Shown here: positions 51,181 through 59,599 of the stretch, in pieces
How positions within the stretch are numbered: the stretch's first letter is position 1
Layout: each line of letters starts with the position of its first letter
Assembly (NCBI RefSeq): GCF_029541745.1
Contig: NZ_CP089746.1
Location: forward strand, 5,527,559 to 5,591,558
DNA: 64,000 nucleotides
Reading direction: 5' to 3'
DNA from: Streptomyces sp. LX-29
Lineage (GTDB): Bacteria > Actinomycetota > Actinomycetes > Streptomycetales > Streptomycetaceae
Made by a program: the position numbers and the translations under genes
Notes under the pieces: model-generated
Database searches by the model: none
What the model saw: the letters and a program-made list of their open reading frames with translations, nothing else
Told to the model about the DNA's origin: nothing

Positions 51181-52173
51181 ATGCGCGCTGTAGTGGTGGA
51201 GCGGGCCGGTGGCCCGGAGGTGCTGGTCCCGACGGAGCTGCCGGACCCGGTGCCCGGCCCGGGTGAGCTGCTGGTGCGGCTCGCGGTGGCCGGCGTCAAC
51301 TACAAGGACGTCTACGAGCGCCAGGCCGGCAGCCGCGCGACGCCGCCCTTCGTCCCCGGCAGCGAGGGCGCCGGCACCGTCCTGGCGCTGGGCCCCGGAG
51401 CCGAGGGGTTCGCGGTCGGCGACCGGGTGGCGTGGTGGGCGGCACCCGGAAGCTATGCGGAACAGGTGATCGTCCCCGCCGCCGCGGCCGTACCGGTGCC
51501 GGAGGACATCACCGCGGCGGACGCGGCGGCCGTGCTGCTCCAGGGCCTCACCGCGCACTACCTCACCACCTCCGTCCACCCGGCGGCCAAGGGCGAGACC
51601 GCCCTGGTCCACTCGGCGGCCGGCGGCCTCGGCCGACACCTCACCCGGCTGCTCACCGCGCAGGGCGTACGGGTCCTGGCCACCGTCTCCGCCCCGGAGA
51701 AGGTCGAGGCGGCCCGCGCGGCCGGCGCCCAGGAGGTCCTCGTACGGGCCGAGGGCGGCGCGCTCGCCGACGGCGGTGAGCTGGCCGCCCGAGTCCGCGA
51801 GCTCACCGACGGTCGGGGTGTCGACGTGGTCTACGACGGCATCGGCCGCGACACCTTCGAGGCCGGCCTGGGCGCGGTGCGCCGACGCGGCCTCTTCGTC
51901 CTGGTCGGCTCCGCCTCCGGGCCCGCCCCCGCGCTCGACCCGCAGTCCCTGGCCTCCCGCGGCTCGCTCTTCCTCACCCGCCCCACCCTGGTCGACTACG
52001 CCACCGACCCCGACGAGCTGCGCTTCCGCGCGGCCGAGGTCTTCGACTGGCTCCGCGACGGCCGGTTGGAGCTCGCCGTCGGCGGCCGCTACCCCCTGGC
52101 GGAGGCCGCCCGTGCCCACGCCGACCTCCAGTCCCGCCGCACCACGGGCAAGCTGCTGCTGCTCCCGTCCTGA
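51181..52173 (+). CDS. Quinone oxidoreductase-like MDR-family reductase
   Basis: A 330-residue medium-chain dehydrogenase/reductase of the zinc-free NADPH:quinone reductase class. The start MRAVVVERAGGPEVLVPTEL and VPGSEGAGTVLALG are typical, and the NADPH motif is VHSAAGGLGRHLTRLL. No catalytic-zinc Cys is present. It reduces quinones or enones with NADPH. GGGGAGG lies seven bases before the ATG. It may form a stress or efflux unit with the MFS and ArsR genes upstream. Confidence 0.9.
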   Translation: MRAVVVERAGGPEVLVPTELPDPVPGPGELLVRLAVAGVNYKDVYERQAGSRATPPFVPGSEGAGTVLALGPGAEGFAVGDRVAWWAAPGSYAEQVIVPAAAAVPVPEDITAADAAAVLLQGLTAHYLTTSVHPAAKGETALVHSAAGGLGRHLTRLLTAQGVRVLATVSAPEKVEAARAAGAQEVLVRAEGGALADGGELAARVRELTDGRGVDVVYDGIGRDTFEAGLGAVRRRGLFVLVGSASGPAPALDPQSLASRGSLFLTRPTLVDYATDPDELRFRAAEVFDWLRDGRLELAVGGRYPLAEAARAHADLQSRRTTGKLLLLPS

Positions 52174-52572
52174 GGGAGCCCCGACGCGGCCGGCCCCGGC
52201 CCCGGGGCCCCTGCCGGCGGGGACGGGCCCGGGGCTCTCCCGGCGGGGACGGGGCCGGGGGCCCTGCCGGCGGGGACGGGGCCGGGGGCCCTGCCGGCGG
52301 GGACGGGCCGGGGCCCCTCCGGGCAGGGACGGGGCCGGGCGCCGGCCGCTCCCAGCCTGCACCGCCCCCGGGCGGGCGCCCCCTCCCGTTGGTCCCCCGG
52401 TCCGCCGCCCCTCCCGACCGCTCGGCCTGGAAGCCCACCGCCGGGCCTGGCCTGGCGCCCGGTCCCGGCCGCCCGCGACTCCCCGGTCCCGGCCGCCCGC
52501 GGCCCCCCGGCCCCGGCCGCTCCCGGCCTCGCTGCCCCGGGCTGGTCGGCGTAGTGCGGCGCATCGGGGACA
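52174..52572. other. 399-bp GC-rich gap before era with tandem repeats
   Basis: No gene seen. Five imperfect copies of about 27 bases (GGCCCTGCCGGCGGGGACGG core) occupy 52201-52345, followed by more diverged GGCCCCGGCCGC-rich DNA to 52545. A promoter for era could not be identified. Confidence 0.6.
52201..52345. repeat. Five imperfect 27-bp tandem repeats
   Basis: A GCCGGCGGGGACGGGGCCGG core is repeated about five times with small changes and indels, between the end of the quinone reductase and era. Confidence 0.85.
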
Positions 52573-53607
52573 ATGAGCGGCATGAGCGATCGTTCCCCGT
52601 CCCCCGAGACCGCGCCGAAGACCACCCAGCAGCAGCCGGCCCCGCACCGCGCGGGCTTCGCCTGCTTCGTCGGCCGGCCCAACGCGGGCAAGTCCACCCT
52701 CACGAACGCTCTGGTCGGCACCAAGGTGGCCATCACCTCCAACCGGCCGCAGACCACCCGGCACACCGTGCGCGGCATCGTGCACCGCCCGGACGCCCAG
52801 CTGGTGCTCGTGGACACCCCCGGCCTGCACAAGCCGCGCACCCTGCTCGGCGAGCGGCTCAACGACGTGGTGCGCACCACCTGGGCCGAGGTCGACGTGA
52901 TCGGCTTCTGTCTGCCCGCCGACCAGAAGATCGGCCCCGGCGACCGCTACATCGCCGCCGAGCTGGCCGGGATCAAGAAGACCCCCAAGGTCGCCATCGT
53001 CACCAAGACCGACCTGGTCGACTCCAAGCGGCTGGCCGAGCAGCTGATCGCGATCGACAAGCTGGGCCAGGACCTGGGCATCGTGTGGCAGGAGATCATC
53101 CCGGTCTCCGCGGTGGACGCGGACAAGCAGGGCGGCCGCGGCCCGGCGGTCGTGGGCGGTGGCGGACGCGGGGCCGGCCAGGTGGCGCTGCTCGCGGATC
53201 TGCTGGTGCCGCTGCTGCCGGAGAGCCCGCCGCTGTACCCGGAGGGCGACCTCACCGACGAGCCCGAGCAGGTGATGGTCGCGGAGCTGATCCGCGAGGC
53301 CGCGCTGGAGGGCGTGCGCGACGAGCTGCCGCACTCCATCGCCGTCGTGGTCGAGGAGATGCTGCCCCGCGAGGGCCGCCCGGCCGACCGCCCGCTGCTG
53401 GACATCCACGCCAACGTCTACATCGAGCGGCCCAGCCAGAAGGGCATCATCATCGGCCCCAAGGGCGCCCGCCTGAAGGAGGTCGGCACCAAGTCCCGCA
53501 AGCACATCGAGGCCCTGCTGGGCACCCCGGTCTTCCTGGACCTGCATGTGAAGGTCGCCAAGGACTGGCAGCGGGACCCCAAGCAGCTGCGCAAGCTCGG
53601 CTTCTGA
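52573..53607 (+). CDS. era: GTPase Era
   Basis: A 344-residue ribosome-assembly GTPase. The G domain has GRPNAGKS at 34-41, DTPG at 81-84, TKTD at 144-147, with the RxQTTRH switch region, and the C-terminal KH domain carries VYIERPSQKGIIIGPKGARLKEVG. A Gly-rich insertion (ADKQGGRGPAVVGGGG region, residues 182-203) is longer than in most Era proteins. Era binds 16S rRNA near the 3' end during 30S maturation. The start may be at 52573 or, with a slightly better spacing, 52582. In other Streptomyces it follows the deaminase-like gene; here 15 kb of other genes intervene. Confidence 0.96.
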   Translation: MSGMSDRSPSPETAPKTTQQQPAPHRAGFACFVGRPNAGKSTLTNALVGTKVAITSNRPQTTRHTVRGIVHRPDAQLVLVDTPGLHKPRTLLGERLNDVVRTTWAEVDVIGFCLPADQKIGPGDRYIAAELAGIKKTPKVAIVTKTDLVDSKRLAEQLIAIDKLGQDLGIVWQEIIPVSAVDADKQGGRGPAVVGGGGRGAGQVALLADLLVPLLPESPPLYPEGDLTDEPEQVMVAELIREAALEGVRDELPHSIAVVVEEMLPREGRPADRPLLDIHANVYIERPSQKGIIIGPKGARLKEVGTKSRKHIEALLGTPVFLDLHVKVAKDWQRDPKQLRKLGF

Positions 53608-53683
53608 GCGCCCTCCCGGGAGCGACCTCCGGGCGCGCTCCCGCGGGCGCCCTCCCGGGCGCCTTCCCTGGGCGCCAGGTCAC

Positions 53684-53700
53684 GGGCCCCGGCGGGGCCC
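53684..53700. terminator. Hairpin between era and the emfourin-like gene
   Basis: GGGCCCC and GGGGCCC form a perfect stem around GGC, in a GC-rich intergenic stretch that separates the convergent genes. Confidence 0.5.
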
Positions 53701-53737
53701 GGGACCGCCCTTCAGGCGACTCCCTCAGGCGACTCCC

Positions 53738-54010
53738 TCAGGCCCCTTCCCTGAGCACCGCGCGGACCAGCTCGCGCTGGGCGTCGCTCAGGTGCGGGTC
53801 GGCGCAGTGCGCGGTGCGCCCGTCGACCGTGATCTCGTAGGAGAAGCCGTCCGGCACCCCCCGGACCGCGGTGGCCTCGGCCGGGCTCGCCGACACGGCC
53901 TGGTGGGCCAGGGCCTCCAGGTGTCGGGCGTCGGGCCGGCCGGAGGTGTCCAGCTCGGCCCGGCGCTCGATGCCGGCGAAGCCGCCGGAGCGGATCACAG
54001 AGATGCGCAT
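53738..54010 (-). CDS. Emfourin-like metallopeptidase inhibitor
   Basis: A 90-residue protein, MRISVIRSGGFAGIERRAEL at the start, with PDGFSYEITVDGRTAHCADP and SDAQRELVRAVLREGA. This pattern, RSGGFAG with a beta strand then a C-terminal helix, fits the emfourin family of protein inhibitors of protealysin-like M4 peptidases. It is encoded 108 bases downstream of just such a peptidase, the known arrangement of the pair. No signal peptide is seen, so it likely acts inside the cell to hold the enzyme in check. No terminator lies between the two genes, so they could be one transcript. Confidence 0.85.
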   Translation of the reverse strand: MRISVIRSGGFAGIERRAELDTSGRPDARHLEALAHQAVSASPAEATAVRGVPDGFSYEITVDGRTAHCADPHLSDAQRELVRAVLREGA

Positions 54011-54118
54011 GGCTCCATCCTTACGACCCGCGGCCCGGAGTGCTACCCCGATCCGCCCCGGGCGCGTCGCCTCCCGGCGTGCCGTCCCGTGGGCGTGGCG
54101 CTCCGCGGTGGCCGCTCG

Positions 54119-55165
54119 CTACTGCGCCGGGACGCCGACCTGGCTCCACGCCTTGTCGACCGCCTCCAGCTCCGCACCCTCGCCGAAGCGGGCGCGGGCG
54201 GCGGCCACCGACAGCCGGGCGAAGTCCGCGAAGGTGGCGTCGGTGGACAGCTCGCCGCCGGTCAGCGTGTCGTACCAGATCCGGCCCGCCCGCTCCCAGG
54301 CGTTGCCGCCGAGGGCCGTGGCGACCAGGTAGAAGGCGTGGTTGGGGATGCCGGAGTTGATGTGCACACCGCCGTTGTCGCGGCTGGTCCTGACGTAGTC
54401 GTCCATGGTCGCGGGCTGCGGGTCCTTGCCGAGGACGTCGTCGTCGTAGGCGGTGCCCGGAGCCTTCAGCGAGCGCAGCGCCTCGCCGGTGACGCCGGGG
54501 GCCAGCAGCCCCGCGCCGATCAGCCAGTCGGCTTGGTCGGCGGTCTGACCGAGGGAGTACTGCTTGATCAGCGAGCCGAAGACGTCGGACATGGACTCGT
54601 TGAGCGCCCCGGACTGGCCCCAGTACTCCAGGTTGGCGGTGTACTGGGTGACACCGTGGGTCAGCTCGTGGCCGATGATGTCGATCGAGACGGTGAAGTC
54701 CAGGAAGATCTCGCCGTCGCCGTCCCCGAAGACCATCTGTTGGCCGTCCCAGAAGGCGTTCCCGTAGTCCTCGCCGAAGTGGACGCTGGCGTCCAGCGGC
54801 AGCCCGGAGTCGTCGATGGAGTGCCGGCCGTACGCCTTCAGGAACAGCTCGAAGGTGGCGCCGAGCCCGTCGTAGGCGCGGTTGACCGTGGTGTCGGCGG
54901 TGGCCTGGTCGCCCTCGCCGCGGACCTTCCTGCCCGGCAGCCGCTCGGCGCCCTGGGCGTCGTAGATGGTGCGGTTCGGCTTGTCGGAGGGGGCGCCGGT
55001 GGGCGCGGCCAGGGCGCGCACGGTGGTGATGCGGCGGCGGGTGCGCTGGAGGGCGTCGTGCTCCAGGGTGCGGCTGGCCTTGTCGGCGATCCGGGATTCG
55101 CCGTGGCGGGCGAGTTTGTCCAGGATGTGCGGTGGCACGATGGTGCAGAAGAGGGTTTCAGCCAT
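54119..55165 (-). CDS. Protealysin-like M4 metallopeptidase
   Basis: A 348-residue M4 (thermolysin) peptidase. The short propeptide bears the protealysin-type CTIVPPHIL at residues 7-15, instead of the long FTP/PepSY prodomain. Zinc motif HELTH at 166-170, third ligand in ALNESMSDVFG near 190, and the catalytic His in DNGGVHINSGIPNHAF. No signal peptide is visible, so it is cytoplasmic or exported by a non-classical route. ATG 55165 was chosen on the MAETLFCTIVPP start; the ribosome-binding site is weak. It pairs with the emfourin-like inhibitor. Confidence 0.93.
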   Translation of the reverse strand: MAETLFCTIVPPHILDKLARHGESRIADKASRTLEHDALQRTRRRITTVRALAAPTGAPSDKPNRTIYDAQGAERLPGRKVRGEGDQATADTTVNRAYDGLGATFELFLKAYGRHSIDDSGLPLDASVHFGEDYGNAFWDGQQMVFGDGDGEIFLDFTVSIDIIGHELTHGVTQYTANLEYWGQSGALNESMSDVFGSLIKQYSLGQTADQADWLIGAGLLAPGVTGEALRSLKAPGTAYDDDVLGKDPQPATMDDYVRTSRDNGGVHINSGIPNHAFYLVATALGGNAWERAGRIWYDTLTGGELSTDATFADFARLSVAAARARFGEGAELEAVDKAWSQVGVPAQ

Positions 55166-55336
55166 GTCGGGCAATGTGGCAGCGCGTCATGGGCTTGTCA
55201 CTACTTGGCGCAATGATTGATGAAATCGAGTGGTTGATTCCCATTCGCACGCAACGGCGGCGCCGACCCCCACTCGTCCCGCATAGTGAAACGGGGGCTC
55301 CACATGCCGTACGGCTCGGATATGGTCGTTTCCATC

Positions 55337-55390
55337 ATGCGTTTCGGGCTGCTTCTTCTTAGCTGCCGCGGCGAGGGCCTGTTGTCGTAG
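55337..55390 (+). CDS. leuL: leuA leader peptide
   Basis: A 17-residue ORF, MRFGLLLLSCRGEGLLS, with six Leu of 17 including four in a row (CTG CTT CTT CTT) and a further CTG TTG near the stop. It is 104 bases before leuA and on the same strand. The arrangement is that of a leucine-responsive leader peptide for attenuation. A TATGGT -10 box at 55321-55326 would start transcription a few bases before the ATG, so the leader may be almost leaderless. No clear terminator/antiterminator pair could be folded by eye. Confidence 0.75.
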   Translation: MRFGLLLLSCRGEGLLS

Positions 55391-55494
55391 GTCGACCCCC
55401 TCCCCGCGGAGTGCGGTGTTGCGCCATACGCGCCCCGTCGGCCGTCCCAGTGCATCCCATGAATCCACGCGGACACCACAGGAGCCCCACGCAG

Positions 55495-57270
55495 ATGTCG
55501 GTCCCTTCCACTCCCGAGCATTCCGTCGGCCGTCCCACGCCCATCACGGCGGCGACCGTCACGCAGCGGCCGTCCGGGATGCCGATCCACAAGTACGGCC
55601 CCTACGAGGCGGTGGACCTGGCCGACCGCACCTGGCCGAACCATCGCATCACCGCCGCGCCGCGCTGGCTCTCCACCGACCTGCGGGACGGTAACCAGGC
55701 GCTGATCGACCCGATGTCCCCGGCCCGCAAGCGGGAGATGTTCGACCTGCTGGTCCGGATGGGCTACAAGGAGATCGAGGTCGGCTTCCCCTCCTCGGGC
55801 CAGACCGACTTCGACTTCGTACGGTCGATCATCGAGGAAGGCGCCATCCCGGAGGACGTGACGATCTCCGTGCTGACCCAGGCGCGGGAGGAGCTGATCG
55901 AGCGCACCGTGGAGTCGCTGCGCGGCGCGCACAAGGCGACCGTGCACCTGTACAACGCCACCGCGCCGGTCTTCCGCCGCGTCGTCTTCCGCGGCTCGCG
56001 CGAGCAGGTCAAGCAGATCGCCGTCGACGGCACCCGGCTGGTGATGGAGTACGCCGAGAAGATCCTGGGTGACGAGACCGTCTTCGGCTACCAGTACAGC
56101 CCCGAGATCTTCACCGACACCGAGCTGGACTTCGCGCTGGAGGTCTGCGAGGGCGTCATGGACGTCTGGCAGCCGGAGGCCGGGCGGGAGATCATCCTGA
56201 ATCTGCCCGCCACGGTCGAGCGGTCGACCCCCTCCACCCACGCCGACCGCTTCGAGTGGATGTCGCGGAACCTGTCCCGGCGCGAGCACGTGTGCCTGTC
56301 GGTCCACCCGCACAACGACCGGGGCACCGCCGTCGCCGCCGCCGAGCTGGCGATCATGGCGGGCGCGGACCGGATCGAGGGCTGCCTGTTCGGCCAGGGC
56401 GAGCGCACCGGCAACGTCGACCTGGTGACGCTGGGCATGAACCTGTTCTCCCAGGGCGTGGACCCGCAGATCGACTTCTCGCAGATCGACGAGATCCGTC
56501 GCACCGCCGAGTACTGCAGCCAGATGGAGGTCCACCCGCGCCACCCGTACGCCGGTGACCTGGTCTACACCGCCTTCTCCGGCTCCCACCAGGACGCCAT
56601 CAAGAAGGGCTTCGAGGCGATGGAGGCCACCGCCTCCGCCGCCGGCAAGACGGTGGACGAGATCGAGTGGGCGGTTCCGTACCTGCCCATCGACCCCAAG
56701 GACGTGGGCCGCTCCTACGAGGCGGTCATCCGGGTGAACTCGCAGTCCGGCAAGGGCGGAATCGCCTACGTGCTGAAGAACGACCACAAGCTGGACCTGC
56801 CGCGCCGGATGCAGATCGAGTTCTCCAGGACGATTCAGGCCAAGACCGACGCCGAGGGCGGCGAGGTCACGCCCAAGGACATCTGGGCCGTCTTCCAGGA
56901 CGAGTACCTGCCCAATCCGGCCGACCCGTGGGGCCGCATCCAGCTGCGCGCGGGCCAGACCACGACCGACAAGGACGGCATCGACACCCTCACCGTCGAG
57001 GCGGTCGTGGACGGCGTGGAGACCGTGCTGACCGGCTCCGGCAACGGCCCGATCTCCGCGTTCTTCGAGGCCCTGGCCGCGATCGGGGTGGACGCCCGAC
57101 TGCTGGACTACCAGGAGCACACGATGAGCGAGGGCGCGAGCGCCCAGGCCGCCTCGTACATCGAGTGCGCGATCGACGGCAAGGTGCTGTGGGGCATCGG
57201 CATCGACGCCAACACCACCCGCGCCTCCCTGAAGGCCGTCGTCTCGGCGGTCAACCGGGCGCACCGCTGA
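55495..57270 (+). CDS. leuA: 2-isopropylmalate synthase
   Basis: A 591-residue LeuA, the long actinobacterial form. The catalytic barrel has LRDGNQALIDPMSPARK, EVGFPSSGQTDFDFVR, HPHNDRGTAVAAAELAIMAG and GCLFGQGERTGNVDLVTL; the C-terminal allosteric leucine-binding domain has the GNGPISAFFEALAAIG motif. It condenses acetyl-CoA with 2-oxoisovalerate, the first committed step in leucine synthesis, and is inhibited by leucine. ATG 55495 has GGAG ten bases upstream. A leucine-rich leader peptide lies upstream. The divergent M4 gene shares its upstream region. Confidence 0.97.
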   Translation: MSVPSTPEHSVGRPTPITAATVTQRPSGMPIHKYGPYEAVDLADRTWPNHRITAAPRWLSTDLRDGNQALIDPMSPARKREMFDLLVRMGYKEIEVGFPSSGQTDFDFVRSIIEEGAIPEDVTISVLTQAREELIERTVESLRGAHKATVHLYNATAPVFRRVVFRGSREQVKQIAVDGTRLVMEYAEKILGDETVFGYQYSPEIFTDTELDFALEVCEGVMDVWQPEAGREIILNLPATVERSTPSTHADRFEWMSRNLSRREHVCLSVHPHNDRGTAVAAAELAIMAGADRIEGCLFGQGERTGNVDLVTLGMNLFSQGVDPQIDFSQIDEIRRTAEYCSQMEVHPRHPYAGDLVYTAFSGSHQDAIKKGFEAMEATASAAGKTVDEIEWAVPYLPIDPKDVGRSYEAVIRVNSQSGKGGIAYVLKNDHKLDLPRRMQIEFSRTIQAKTDAEGGEVTPKDIWAVFQDEYLPNPADPWGRIQLRAGQTTTDKDGIDTLTVEAVVDGVETVLTGSGNGPISAFFEALAAIGVDARLLDYQEHTMSEGASAQAASYIECAIDGKVLWGIGIDANTTRASLKAVVSAVNRAHR

Positions 57271-57422
57271 TCCACGCCCCGCCCGGTGCCCGCTCACCCG
57301 TGTGGTGGGTGGGCCACCGGGTTTGGCCTGTTGTCTCCGTACGGGGTACTGACGACACATTGGCGATGTGGCTAACATCACGTCAACGCGGCGACGTTGC
57401 CGGAGCGTGATGGAGGTGCGAC

Positions 57423-58157
57423 GTGGTGCACACGGAGAGCCGCGGCGGCGGCGACGGCCGGAGCGGCCGGGAGCTGTGCGTCGTGGGTGTGCGCACGCTC
57501 TGGAAGACCGTCGGTGACGGCGAGTTCTTCTGCACCGAGTGCGGCGGCGACCGCAACTACCGCCGGCGCACCGGCCGCCGGCGCGTCGTGCTGTTCGGCC
57601 TCCCGCTCCCGCTGCTGCCGCGCAGCCAGGTCGCGCCCGTCCTCGAATGCGCCTCCTGCCGGGGCCGCTTCGGCATGGAGGCCCTGGACCACCCCACCAC
57701 CACCCGCTTCTCCGCGATGCTGCGCGACGCCGTGCACACCGTCACCCTCGCCGTCCTCGCCGCCGGCGGCACCGAGGCCCGCCCGGTCCGCGACGCCGCC
57801 GTCGGCGCGGTCCGCAACGCCGGCTTCGACGACTGCGACGAGGAGCAGCTGCTCACCCTCATCGAGGCCCTGGCCGCGGACACCGGCCGCCTCCCCGACA
57901 CCTGCGCCTCCCGCGACGGACTGGACCCCTGCGGCACCGCGCTCGCCATAGAGCTCCACGAGGCACTGGAACCCCTCGCCCCCCACCTCGCCCCCGCCGG
58001 CCGCGAGGCGATCCTGCTCCAAGGCGCCCGCATCGCCGTCGCCGACGGCCCCTACCGCCCCGCCGAGCGCGCCGTCCTCGAAACCGTCGGCCGTGCCCTG
58101 ATGATCGGCCCGGACGACACGGCGCGGCTGCTGGCGACCACGCGGACCTCGTCCTGA
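57423..58157 (+). CDS. TerB-family protein with zinc ribbon
   Basis: A 244-residue protein: an N-terminal zinc ribbon, FCTECGGDRNYRRR with a second Cys pair LECASCRGRF, a hydrophobic loop (VVLFGLPLPLLP), then a TerB-like helical domain (residues 90-240; EQLLTLIEALAADTG, LAPAGREAILLQGARIAVADG, RPAERAVLETVGRALMI). TerB-type domains occur in tellurite and stress operons and in DNA-related proteins; the function of the stand-alone actinobacterial form is unclear. GTG 57423 has GGAGG about six bases upstream. It follows leuA as in related genomes. Confidence 0.85.
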   Translation: MVHTESRGGGDGRSGRELCVVGVRTLWKTVGDGEFFCTECGGDRNYRRRTGRRRVVLFGLPLPLLPRSQVAPVLECASCRGRFGMEALDHPTTTRFSAMLRDAVHTVTLAVLAAGGTEARPVRDAAVGAVRNAGFDDCDEEQLLTLIEALAADTGRLPDTCASRDGLDPCGTALAIELHEALEPLAPHLAPAGREAILLQGARIAVADGPYRPAERAVLETVGRALMIGPDDTARLLATTRTSS

Positions 58158-58525
58158 CGCGCCGCTGGCCCTGACGCGCCCGCGGACCGGAGCGTGAGGG
58201 CTTCGGGTGTCGGGGTGCTCGGAAGCGGGGCGGTGATACGCGGGCCGACGATACGCGGGCCGACGCGGCCGTCCAGGGCGCCGACGCGATGCGTCAAGGG
58301 AGGCGACGCGGCCGTCCACGGGCCGACGCGGCGTCCACGGGCCGACGCGGCCGTCTGTGGTGCGCGGGCGTGGCCGTGGCGCGAGAGTAGGGTGCGACAC
58401 GGAGGCACCTCCCCCCGTTGAACAACCGGTACCTCCGTGCCGCGTAACCAGACTGGATGGCAGGCGAGGCCACGTCGACGTGTTTCGGCGAGGCCCGAAG
58501 GACGGCGAATCGGGAGGATCAGCCC
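58158..58525. other. 368-bp gap with short repeats and an inverted repeat
   Basis: No gene. A region of imperfect short direct repeats (GGGCCGACGCGGCCGTCCA core) spans 58233-58358. A TAGGGT box at 58388-58393 and an inverted repeat at 58398-58439 lie before the next gene. Confidence 0.6.
58398..58439 (+). promoter_or_regulatory. Inverted repeat at the head of the winged-helix gene
   Basis: CACGGAGGCACC (58398-58409) and GGTACCTCCGTG (58428-58439) match in 11 of 12 positions as an inverted repeat. They lie just after a TAGGGT -10-like box, so the site could be an operator or an RNA hairpin in the leader of the gene at 58526. Confidence 0.55.
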
Positions 58526-59542
58526 ATGGTGCTGCGCATCCACTTCACGGCCGAGGATCTGGCGCGCACCCGGCTGGCCGACCGGCCGCGGCCGCTGCTC
58601 GAACTGGGCAGCGCGATCCGGCTGTTGCAGAAGCCCACGCACACCTCGACGCATCCGGTCTGCTTCGACGCCTGGCGGCACCGGGCGTTCACCCGGCTGA
58701 GCCCGCGGGTGCGGACGCTCTTCGAGCTGATCCCGGCGTCCGGCTGGTCGTTGGACTTCCTCACCCCCGAGGCGTACGGCGACCCCGCGGCGCTGCTGGA
58801 GGAGGTGCGCCGCACCCCGAGCGCCCGATTACGCGCCGACCTGGCCGAGTGGGCGGAGCAGCGACCGCGAATACCGCGATGGACCCGCCGGCTCATGGAC
58901 GAACCCCGGCAGCTGCAACGGCTGGTCGACACCATGGAGCACGCCTACGACCAGGTGATCGCGCCGTACTGGACGCAGATCGAGCAGCATGCCCGCACCG
59001 ACCGGGCCGTCCGCATGCGCCAGCTCACCGAGGAGGGGCTCGCGGGGCTGCTGGGCGGGCTCAACCCGCGCTACATCCGGTGGGACCCGCCCGTCCTGGA
59101 GGTGACCCTGGCCTCGGGCCTCAGCGGCGACCTCCCGCTGTGCGGCCGCGGGCTGCTGCTCGTCCCCTCCTACTTCGAGTCGACCTTCCCGGTGCTCAAC
59201 GACGCCGATCCGCAGCCCTGGATCGTCTTCCCCATCTGCGTCGACGAGAACATCCTGGTCCCGCTCGCCGCCACCACCGAGTCCGCCCGCGCGGGGGTGC
59301 CCCAGTCCCTGACCGCCCTCCTCGGTCGTACCCGCGCCACCGTCCTCCGCGCCATCGCCGACCACCCCGGCTGCACCACCAGCGAACTCGCCGACCACGC
59401 CCGGATCGCCACCGCCAGCGCCAGCGAGCACGCCACGATCCTGCGCGGCGCCGGCCTCACCACCAGCAGCCGCCACCGCAACTCCGTGCTGCACACCCCC
59501 ACCGCGGCCGGGATCTCCCTGCTCAACGCGGCCACGTACTGA
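58526..59542 (+). CDS. Winged-helix (ArsR-like) transcriptional regulator
   Basis: A 338-residue protein. The first 250 residues are an alpha/beta ligand or dimerisation domain (MVLRIHFTAEDLARTRL, ESTFPVLNDADPQPWIVFPI); the DNA-binding domain is at the C-terminus: LLGRTRATVLRAIADHPGCTTSELADHARIATASASEHATILRGAGLTTSSR. This DUF5937-like layout is common in Streptomyces near unrelated enzymes. Start ATG 58526 has GGGAGG nine bases upstream. Codon 102 is TTA. The inverted repeat upstream may be its own operator. Confidence 0.85.
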   Translation: MVLRIHFTAEDLARTRLADRPRPLLELGSAIRLLQKPTHTSTHPVCFDAWRHRAFTRLSPRVRTLFELIPASGWSLDFLTPEAYGDPAALLEEVRRTPSARLRADLAEWAEQRPRIPRWTRRLMDEPRQLQRLVDTMEHAYDQVIAPYWTQIEQHARTDRAVRMRQLTEEGLAGLLGGLNPRYIRWDPPVLEVTLASGLSGDLPLCGRGLLLVPSYFESTFPVLNDADPQPWIVFPICVDENILVPLAATTESARAGVPQSLTALLGRTRATVLRAIADHPGCTTSELADHARIATASASEHATILRGAGLTTSSRHRNSVLHTPTAAGISLLNAATY

Positions 59543-59599
59543 CGTGCGAGGATCATGGGCCGGACCCACGCCACCACCCCACCGAAGCGAGGAGACGGC

